Below are positions 55,901 to 64,000 of a stretch of 64,000 nucleotides of DNA, in pieces (the first letter of the stretch is position 1; each line of letters starts with the position of its first letter). This DNA is from Sipunculus nudus. Its lineage: Eukaryota; Annelida; Sipuncula; Golfingiida; Sipunculidae. The notes under the pieces are model-generated. The model had not been told where the DNA came from. It did no database searches and saw only the letters and a list, made by a program, of their open reading frames with translations. The DNA is taken from NCBI GenBank assembly GCA_026874595.1, contig CM049310.1:76873056-76937055 (forward strand). Reading direction: 5' to 3'. A program made the position numbers and the translations under genes.

Positions 55901-58900
55901 ATAATTAAAAATATTGCGATATCACGGTATATCGCGATAAAATTTGAATAATTATCATGATATCAAAAACCCATATCGTCCCAACACTAACCCAGGGAGT
56001 TGTATCTGATCGTCAAGAAGAATTTATTCAAATTCTTTTAACTATTTAATAAATACAGGGATTGAAATCAGTATTACATTTTACAGGCCACACCACTAAC
56101 AATATAGTATATCACAATCAGTACTGTAGGCCATAAAATGTTTCTTTTATTTTCCCCCAAATTGTGATGTCACAGATGATGAAAACATCACACTACCTGC
56201 CATTTCCCCAGAGGGTGGCAGTCTCTCAACATTCAGCATGATCATGAATGTTGATTGTTGTGTGTCTAGGTCAGTAATATCACAATACCCTGGGATTTTT
56301 TTAAGACTAATTTTCACTGAAGAAAAAATGTTCAAAGGAACAATGAAGGTTTATGTCCAACATTCAATATGTATTTGGGTCCCCACATTAGACCCCTTCC
56401 TCATTTTCTCCGCTGGGAGGGTTTGTGTTCATCTCTGTGTGTGTGTCTGTTTGTGTTTGTGTGTCTGTTCACAACATAACTCATGCAATAACAAAAGGAT
56501 TCTCATGAAATTTTCAGGGCATTTTGGGAATGGGTCAATGAGGAATCATTTAGATTTTGGTGTGGATCTAGGATATGATCTGGATTCTGGAATGTCATTA
56601 AAGAATATTCACAAATGTACACTCACTTATGCATGAATGAACCTTGGAATATTGGTCAAATAAGTGAATGCAAACAGTTTTAGGCGCATCCTACAATAGG
56701 GATCCCTCACATGGTGGAGGCTTGCCATCCTTAGAATGCAGATTTCTAGTTTGATAAGGATATATCCTCCTGCCATAGATACGTTATCTGTTGTACAAAT
56801 CTGACCAAAAAATGGCGGATATTGTAAAATAAAAGCCGACATTTCCAGACAGCCAATGTTACAACAGCATTCCACAAGTATGTTGCGTCATAAAAAGCAT
56901 GCCAGCTAAGATTACAATATATAGGGAAATGAGGTCTGGTTACATCACTTTAGACAGAGATACCTTATCTGTCCATACCAGTCAGTAAATGACACTAACA
57001 CAAAGATGTTCTTGGCAGTGATGTTCACCACAAGGATATAGAGAAAAAGATTATGTCAGACACAGCAGCCCAATAATGGCTATAAGACAGCAAACAGTTT
57101 GGCACAAGTCAGAAATTTGATCTGTGGAAGTTCTCAGTACATTTCAAGTAATATAAATGTTTGAAAGCACCTCTTTAAATGAAGTTCTAGATTCTTTAAG
57201 GAATTTGTCTGAGTGTATTTTACAAACATTTCTTCATGTGTCAGACAATGAACTTCTTCATATATTTAAAATCTGAAACCTTAAATGAAGCAGGAGACAT
57301 AAAACTTCTTTAAAAGTTTGAACAAAATATGTCTTTTTTTTTATTTTGTTTTGTGACAGCATTATCCAGCTGAGATGTAAGGAAGGTGGTAATGTTGATT
57401 TTAATACAGGAATATACAAGTAAATTACCTTAAAACTGAACATGTCAATATGTAACAGAGGTAGTGTAATGCTGCTTCAAATTTTTTATTAAGGACATTT
57501 TAGGCCTTCCACTGATAAGCTGACTTGCAGAACCTCCTTAATACAGACATCTCTCTATTTAATTCAAAAACTGGGGTGCCACCAGTCTCTGTAACTGGTT
57601 GGTTCCATTGTAATTGTAAAGTAAGGATAAGAGAAGCTGTGGGGCATTACTTTTACATAATTTTACTTATCAGTTATACAGAAACCCCATACATACTGTG
57701 GTGCCCTTTATGTTTGAAAACTCCAAAGGGTTTCAAATTCAAGACATTTGTAAAAAAAGACAAATTGCAGAAATAAAACCTTTGGTTATAAGAAGTCACA
57801 TGGTCAAAGGCAGGTCAAACGGTAAAAGGTTGATATTATAAGATTGCGATAATGAAACCTATGCAAAATGCTGAAAAATTGAAAATCATAAAATCATTGA
57901 AAAACATAATTTCATTTAGATGAATATGAAGCCAACCTCAGTAACCTGTATGACTAATCAGGTGACAATATTTAAAGCATAATGTACACCGTTGGTTCTC
58001 GAAGTGTCCCTAATTTCCTCTACAATATAAGTTTAATGATAACACGGGGTGCGGTGCTTCAATTTGACCGTTTTTCATATTATTTCACTTACGGCTTATG
58101 CAGAAGCCCGAAATATAATCTATATAATGTGGTTGACTTCATTTTCACAAAGCTAATTTTTCGTGATTTTCACTTTTTTATTGTTTGGCAAGGGTTCCAG
58201 TTTTGCGCTTTCCCAATTTTCTTTCACAACCTATACCTATATCCATTATTACACTTATTATTTAACAAGCAAGCTAATTCTTAACATTATGAAAGATCTA
58301 ATATTATTTATAATGTCAATCATTGATTTACTGATAAGATGAATTATATGTCATTTTCCTTTAAATTGTCCAACCTACTGGCGTGGTTGCGAAGGTAAAA
58401 TACATTATATGGCAATGAGGTTAGATTATTAAGGTCCTTTCACCTGTGTAGATGAGACACTTTATCTATGAAGGTTTTATTTTCACAATAAATCTTTCGC
58501 AAATACTGCGAATTTGAAACCCACACAAACAATAAGGAAACTACAATACTCTATCTGGTGACAAAACTAAAAGCATGATGCTTTCAGCAGGACACCCCTC
58601 CCCCCCCCCCCCCCCCCCACCACCACCACCACCACCTCCATTCCTTCCTGTGAACTTGTAACAGGCTGGCTGGCTGAGTCACAGGCTGACATAACCAGCC
58701 CTGCAGCAGTCCAGTGGGATCACTTGGTAGACCACACAGTCTGTTTCTGCCAGCATGGAGTGACTGGTGGTCTGACAGCATCCTGAAGCAGCATGTAAAC
58801 ACGGCTCCAGTCACACAGCATCATGACAGGACCACAACAGCAGCTCATATAAATTATAATGACACAGGGCTCTTTGCAGGTGCATACTCCTATGACCATC

Positions 58901-61382
58901 AGCCTTTATTTTACAATATTGACAGAAACTAGCTCATGAATGAGGTTATGAATCATTGTGCATTGTAAAACATAGGATGTTTAGTTCAAACCTGTTCAGT
59001 TATAAACATTACAGGTAAATTCTCAATCAGTTTTCACTATATCTTTAGAACATGTTTAACAGTTATTTCTACAGGGATTTGCTTTAGATACCTTGGACAT
59101 CTTAAGAAATGAAAATAAACATGCAATTTGTTAGACTTAAGAAAATCTAGATATATATAAAGGACTAAGTGTCAATATCAAGTGGCACTGGGTGGCCGTC
59201 TGAGCTGTAAAGGGTAAATTAAAGTGATCATTACTGCAGAAATTGAAGCAGGCCTGTCAGATTTTAAACATGTAGACCTTAGATACAAGAATGAATCTGC
59301 CAGACTCATTGTCCTCAGAGCCAAGAACAGACAGACCATCTGAATGTCATAGGGAAGGCTTAGCTCGCTCAGCACCAGATTTGGTTCTCTTTTCAGGATG
59401 TGGCAAGTTCATCAGTGAAGTGTTATCTGCTCATAACACCTAGCATGAGGTCATCATGATTTAATTTTAAACATGCAAATTCATGGAATTTATGTCCCCT
59501 GCTTCTGCCTTTTGTAATTTAAGCTTCCTGTGATCCTCATGGTTGCCCTGTCAATATGTTTTAGTTTTTATTTTCCCCTGAAGATGTTCCCACATGTCAT
59601 AGTGCCTGTGTTTTAGTTTTCATTGTCCCCTGAAGATGTCTCCACATGTCATAAGTTTTTTGTGAATTGGGAACATAAGGGAATGAGATGAGACGAGATT
59701 CGAACCCACTTTGTACAACCCACTGGAATTTCAAACATGCGACACCCTTTCTTGTTGGTTTGATTACACTGGGACCCAAGCTCTCATTGGTCTTATTCTT
59801 GGCCCAATGCCAAAACGGGTGTTATCAGACCAACAAGAGCCAGTGTCACTTGTTTAAAATTTTGGCTGAATGCACAATGCAATACCACACTTTCAGTGGG
59901 CTGATTATAATTCTGTGCTGTGCTCACCCTGGTGTTCCTGCCCAGAGAACCCTGGCATACCAAGCACTGGTTACACAAAAGGATGTCTAGGACAACTGCA
60001 GTGTATAACTGCTGCATGAGGAGAGTAAGAAATAGACACAGGTGACAAATAAACCTCCTTGGCGGAGGTGAAGAAGTCACTTTCATTTTACCAGAGTGTA
60101 CCAGGTATGACATCAGCATACATGTACATTCCTGTGGTAGTTGCTGGTGATCAAGATAAACATATCATACAACAAAGGCAGCCTTGTCACCCGGAAATGA
60201 CCTGTGTGTCAACAATCATAAACACACTATTCAATCGAAGGGTCACAGAACTGGCCTATACCATACACAGGCCCAAAGGCTGAAAATATTCCTGGAATGC
60301 ATGTATTGCAGCCAGCATTAACCTGTAATGTTGTTAGTCAATTTGAAACACACACTTTATATACACTTTTTTGGCTGGGAAGATGGTATGAGTTCATCCC
60401 CATTTGCATGTGTGTTTGTGTGTTAGTTCACAACAAAACTAAAGCAATCATGAACAGAATCTCATGAAATTTCCAGGGCATTTCCGGAATGGGACAAAGA
60501 AGAATTGATCAATTTTGGTGTGGATCTGGCATGATCTGGATTCAGGAACGTCATCAAAGAATATTCACAAATGTACAGTCACTTGTGCAAGAATGAACCT
60601 GAGAATATGGGCTAAATAAGTGAATGCAAACACAGTTTGAGAGCATCCCCACACGGCAGAGGCTTGCATTCCTTAGAATGCAGATTTAGGAATGCAGATT
60701 TCAATCTTCATCTTGAAATCTAAGATTCTTTAGTAGTGTCACTTTTCTCTGGAAATGCAAATTTATTGATTTCTTTGATGATTATTTTATTAAAGAGCAG
60801 TTCAGTATGGAATTAGTCTTAAATACTTGGTCAATTGATTCATACATCAGCTCAATCCATGATCACAACCACAAGCCATTCTTAAAATTCAACAATCCAA
60901 GCCTGTGTGGGAACAACTGTGGTTTAGACGTATACTAGTGATATCATACAACAGGCAGCATCCCATTCAAATGGTATCCTATTTTGATGCAGATCTAATC
61001 TGAAAATAATATAAGTTTATCAAAAAACTAAAAATGATTTGCCCAAAAAGCTGAGCAGTAAATAAAGAGCCACTAGATCATCTGCAATGATACTCAAATA
61101 TTATTATATGAAGAAACCTGCTTGACAACCACCTGGCTTACATGACCACCTAACTGACACAAACACTATTTATGGTCCTTGCCAGTAGTTATGGAGGTGG
61201 TTGTACCAGTGGGGTTCACAGTAATAACATGAATACTCATACCAATCCAAGTGAGTTTAAGGTTTTTGGAATCACTTACCTGTCCACAGGACATCACCAC
61301 CCTCCACATATGCATCATCTGATGTGACCTCTACGATCTTCAGACACAGTTCTTTACGCAACACTTGTCGAACCACTGCCAA
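42466..61382 (-). CDS. DDAH: Dimethylarginine dimethylaminohydrolase family protein, 3' four coding exons (5' end outside window)
   Basis: DDAH hydrolyses asymmetric dimethylarginine, an inhibitor of nitric oxide synthase, to citrulline and dimethylamine in the cytosol. Four exons are present in transcript order: 61280-61382, 45992-46188, 44462-44590 and 42466-42606. They encode 189 residues from about position 105 of a roughly 285-290-residue protein. Family landmarks are YVEGGDVLWTG, REIYVGLSDRTNMKGAE, the VHLKDCISMAGPEL segment with the likely catalytic His, and a final-exon GSCVLF with the candidate nucleophilic Cys. All junctions are GT-AG and in phase. The context of the Cys (LGSCVLFVARVRHPKKF) departs from the vertebrate LTCCS form I recall, so the protein could be a divergent DDAH-like paralogue. 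Whether it is orthologous to DDAH1 or DDAH2 cannot be decided here. The N-terminal exons must lie beyond 64000. Confidence 0.92.
43123..44018. mobile_element. Non-autonomous element with AAAGCCCTCAGCC ends and internal 290-bp tandem units (DDAH intron)
   Basis: The left end ACAAAAGCCCTCAGCC faces the right end GGCTGAGGGCTAAAA. Inside are three units starting AGGTCAAGGTCACCCATCTT near 43231, 43520 and 43822 (about 290-300 bp apart), and a GGACGGACGGACGGAC array near 43947. The unit contains a gcgccatc motif like the 280-bp family but is otherwise different. Confidence 0.65.
44672..45262. mobile_element. Probable MITE with internal 103-bp tandem repeat (DDAH intron)
   Basis: Left end CACCCCTTTAACACACAC and right end GCTGTGAGAAAGGGG are roughly inverted. 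Sub-terminal CAAAACNNTTTGAAnnC motifs occur on both arms. A 103-bp unit is present three times in tandem at 44689-44998 (GTTGTCATAACAATTTGGGC near 44688, 44792 and 44895) and is almost unchanged between copies. It starts about 80 bp from the 44462-44590 exon. Confidence 0.6.
45919..45962. repeat. Perfect 22-bp tandem duplication beside a DDAH exon
   Basis: AATCATTTTTTACAAACAAG plus AC occurs twice head to tail, 29 bp from the exon at 45992-46188 on its intron side. The perfect identity implies a recent event. Confidence 0.9.
46380..46760 (+). repeat. Dispersed repeat R3, degenerate copy (DDAH intron)
   Basis: Repeated GTGAGTTTCATGATAATCCACC near 46612 and 46681, with CTCTGACCTTATTGAATATGC at the left. 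Related to 54310-54835. Confidence 0.6.
46761..50509. other. DDAH intron, no gene recognised
   Basis: Contains T14 directly joined to G20 at 48764-48797, a 22-bp near-perfect tandem copy near 49388-49430 (AAGTGCTATCTCTGATTTAT), and a dispersed GGGACCCATGGGTCATGG motif near 48988. Confidence 0.6.
50514..51002. mobile_element. TTAA-flanked MITE (piggyBac-like target site)
   Basis: TTAA flanks both sides (50510-50513 and 51003-51006). The ends AGGGGCCCAATCA and TGATTATGTCCCT form an inverted repeat matching at 10 of 13 bases. A similar end, GGTGATTTTGCCCCTTC, appears alone near 53701. The TTAA sites suggest mobilisation by a piggyBac-type transposase. Confidence 0.6.
51007..54309. other. DDAH intron, no gene recognised
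   Basis: Mostly unique-looking AT-rich sequence, with a TA/GT microsatellite at 52911-52947 and a lone MITE-like terminus near 53701. Confidence 0.5.
54310..54835 (+). repeat. Dispersed repeat R3, best preserved copy (DDAH intron)
   Basis: Several sub-units of 'gacctctgac…attaNatatgcatggattctg…' separated by roughly 130 bp, ending in GGACGGACAGTGGGTATACAACCACAATAC and a GACGAGCGTATAAAAA edge. Confidence 0.6.
55146..55989. mobile_element. Non-autonomous hAT-type element, 844 bp (DDAH intron)
   Basis: ACCCAGGG at 55138-55145 is exactly repeated at 55990-55997. The termini TAGGGTTGGGACG and CGTCCCAACACTA are inverted repeats with one mismatch. Sub-terminal CGATATC and GGTATA motifs (near 55165-55235 and 55915-55940) are also inverted. 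A 99-codon antisense open frame inside (55500-55799) is unrecognised. Confidence 0.9.
56380..56760 (+). repeat. Dispersed repeat R4, copy 1 (DDAH intron)
   Basis: Shares with 60370-60690 the stretches TCTCATGAAATTTTCAGGGCAT, GGTGTGGATCT, AAAGAATATTCACAAATGTACA and GGAGGCTTG…CCTTAGAATGCAGATT. The copies are direct and about 4 kb apart. Confidence 0.75.
56761..60369. other. DDAH intron, no gene recognised
   Basis: AT-rich. Contains a poly-C run followed by CAC trinucleotides at 58594-58636 and a diverged 'tttcgcaaat…gcgaatttgaaacc' repeat piece near 58493-58525 that also occurs near 49515-49570. Confidence 0.5.
60370..60690 (+). repeat. Dispersed repeat R4, copy 2 (DDAH intron)
   Basis: Direct copy of 56380-56760 with moderate divergence; starts 592 bp from the exon at 61280-61382. 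Confidence 0.75.
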
Positions 61383-64000
61383 CTGAAATATTATAGAAAA
61401 TTATTTATAAAGTGTTGGGAAACATGACATCTGCATCTGATTTTATAAGAGATTCACATGGGAACATCTTAAAGAAATATTTTACTGTCCAAGGTGACCT
61501 TAACTTTAGATCTATAAAATTAAAAACCAGACCTATATAGGACTTCTCACTTAGTACCAGACCATAAAGTTGGTACAATTAAGAGTGAATTATTGCAAAC
61601 AAAAGAATCAGTATCCTAAAGAGATTGAGGAGCTGCTGACTCATAAAATATGAAATTAACAACAAATACTTAGGTTATTCTGAGCAACCATTGTTTTGGG
61701 GTCAATCGCTGAATAAATTATCCAAGGATGGAAACTTGAATTGTAACCTTGAGGTCAAAAGTTGGAGTGAAACATATATATGAATATACAGTGAAACCTG
61801 GAAATTACACCCATCAAAGGGACCTTGATAAAGTGGTCACATTTCAAGCTGGTTGTCTAAGCAAGACCTGATATATATATATATATATCAAGAGCAGAAA
61901 AGAATTCAGACCTTGAAAAAGTGGTCTTTATTTCGAAGTAGTCACTTAACTGAGGTGGTCCGTAGGCGAGGTTTTACTGTACTTTTTATATTTTCACAAG
62001 TCCATTCTGCATGTATCAACAGCATTGTCATGAACCTTTATATCACAACTGTGTTAGAAAGCTAGCAAGCTTCAGCCATCCTAAATTTTACTGCCTCAGT
62101 TGACATGGAAAATCTCACTTTAATAATAATCTATACTCTATACTTCATAAGCCCTCCATAGTGAAAGTTAAATCTGACATCAACAAAAATTCCATGCTGA
62201 CAAAATAACCTTCAATGTGATAATTATTCAAATTATTTAAGAGAATTTTCCTTTTTAGTCAGAAGAAAGAAATAATCATACAGCTATGAAACTGTCATAT
62301 TTCATACAAGTATAACATAAATAACTGATGATTCTATCAAGCTTTATATTTTGCTCAAAGGAGTAAGTCTTATAAATGTTATCAAAATCAATTTAGCAAA
62401 AGGCGAATACCGGGATTTGGCATGCACAAGGTATGCGGAAGGGGTCAGACCTGTATGATTTTGACAGTCTTCCCTCCTATCGTCAGGGACTAAAATGCAT
62501 TACCTCTCATAAGCTACAGCACTTGGTAGGCTTATTTATATTTTCAAATGATGTAGTGGAGCTCTATATATAATCCAGTGCTCTTTATGAGGTATTAAAT
62601 TTCCCTATTTAGCAGTGTCTGTCAGGTCGAGACCACAGTTAATACATCACAAGTCTAGATACTTGTCAAAATGATGATAGGAAAACAGCACTTCATACAT
62701 CATACGTTTCTATATTTTTCAATGGGACTCTGTGAAAATCAATATCTGGTGACTTTATCCTTTTTAGTGTTTTATTACTATTAATATGTCTGGCCGTTAA
62801 CATTCTGCAGCAGAAATGTATTATTCAGAACACTAGGGTAACTCTTAAACCCGCAAACTAAATTTTCAACCTTCTATATTGCTACTACTAGCAAATGTAC
62901 ATACAAACAATTCTACTCATGTGTCTGTATCCTTATTTGACCTGCTGACCTCAGTTTTACATGATCAGTCTCCTCCTGTTTCTGCTGACCTGAATACCAA
63001 GCTCTAATGACCTTAATACAAACAGTAATATGTGGCCAGCCCTCACTTCCCACAAACACAGCTGTAATGTCCACAGGTTTGGAACTCACTAGCAGGGTAT
63101 GAAATGACCTGAAGTGAACCCAGTGTGTAGGTGTGGGAGACATGCATAATAACTGAGTAGATCACAGAATGTTTGATATAAAGTTGTACGACAATATCAA
63201 CAACAGTATGATATATGAATACAAACAGTGAATAATTAAATAGGACTGATAGTGTAGTGCATTGCTCATTTAGTAAAATTTTATAAATACAAGTGAAGTT
63301 ATACCCAACTTGTAAAATTATGTTGTATGATGAATCATAATAAAATAATGTAAGACAATGCCCTACGTTTAACCAATCGCCAGGCCGACTGCACAGGTTA
63401 TAGTCCATTTCACCACCTGCTGTTTACCTGTTTTTTGTAGATGATTTACTTAACAGTTTATATTTTTCAATATTTTCTAAGTAAACAACATGTGGAAGTG
63501 ACAACCTAATATGGCAGTTACAAATTTTACAATAAATCCCCCGTTCTTGTTTCACAACATTTTAGTCTCTTTATCATGATCTGGCAGATATTGTGTGTCC
63601 CTCCATAAGTAGCCATCTTTGTTTTAGCTGGTTATATTTTTTAGAGTGTTTACATGAGATCATCCAATCAGCAGCTGTCAGTTGAGGCTGTTTTTGCATG
63701 TGACCAATGACCTTAACCGCCATAAGTGGGTCTGATATGTTGTAAAACGTAGACTGATTTCTCATATTTTCAGAAAATTCTGTTACTCAAATATGGCATA
63801 AGGTAGGAATTTAGTTACCTAGTGGAAAATTAGGTTCTGTAATCCTCTCCTCTACACTATAATTGTTTCCCTTGAAATGTACCTAATAAAAATTTTCATA
63901 GCAAAAAACAGGTGGACATGAGGGGATGAAACGGACTATAATCCCGAAGGAATTTTAGCATCCATAAGCTTTAATGGCCAAGTGGCATTCTTTGAAGTTG
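61383..64000. other. DDAH upstream intron, no coding exon recognised
   Basis: I looked on the minus strand for the N-terminal part of a DDAH protein and saw no matching frame. Short open frames here have no recognised family features. The next DDAH exon should lie beyond the window. Confidence 0.6.

Noticed and set aside
58584-58814. Antisense open frame with Trp and Gly runs
   Set aside because: Produced by the poly-C and CAC simple repeat; low complexity only.
46189-61279. A gene nested in the 15-kb DDAH intron
   Set aside because: I checked the longer open frames on both strands. None shows family motifs or a consistent exon series; most overlap repeats.

Overview
This window is nuclear DNA from an animal. 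All genes are split by GT-AG introns of about 0.4 to 15 kb, the intergenic and intronic DNA is AT-rich, and small non-autonomous transposons and tandem repeats are dense. The gene sequences and the repeat style (for example GTCCGTCCG tails and gcgccacc units) suggest a marine lophotrochozoan, most likely a mollusc. This placement is inference; no sequence search was possible.

Three protein-coding genes are supported. (1) RPS18, ribosomal protein uS13, lies on the minus strand at 1965-6838. It has five coding exons and a complete 152-residue protein. (2) VPS52, a subunit of the GARP and EARP tethering complexes, lies on the plus strand at 6923-34076. It has 18 coding exons and a complete 701-residue protein. 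Every exon junction was checked by splice sites, reading phase and codon count. (3) A DDAH-family gene (dimethylarginine dimethylaminohydrolase) lies on the minus strand at 42466-61382. Its last four coding exons (189 residues) are here; the 5' part lies beyond position 64000.

RPS18 and VPS52 are head to head with only 84 bp between their start codons. That gap holds a 5'TOP-like pyrimidine tract for RPS18 and an ETS/GABP-type ACCGGAAGT site. VPS52 and DDAH are tail to tail, about 8.4 kb apart. As I recall, the human RPS18/VPS52 pair has the same head-to-head arrangement in the MHC region of chromosome 6, where DDAH2 also lies. The window may therefore preserve an old linkage group.

Region by region: 1-1900, dispersed and tandem repeats. 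1935-6864, RPS18, with degenerate repeats in its introns. 6865-6922, shared promoter. 6923-34220, VPS52; its introns hold a G-run-ended element, a tRNA-derived SINE split by a hAT element, a second hAT element just downstream of exon 9, a 280-bp tandem family, a GGCC-ended MITE, ghost copies of exons 12 and 14, and a 32-bp minisatellite. 34220-42465, gene-free, with an inverted copy of the 280-bp tandem family and possibly a long DDAH 3' UTR. 42466-61382, DDAH, with a 15-kb intron containing a TTAA-flanked MITE, a hAT element and dispersed repeats. 61383-64000, DDAH intron with no recognised coding exon.

The three genes act in unrelated processes: translation, endosome-to-Golgi tethering and methylarginine clearance. 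Only RPS18 and VPS52 look likely to share regulation.
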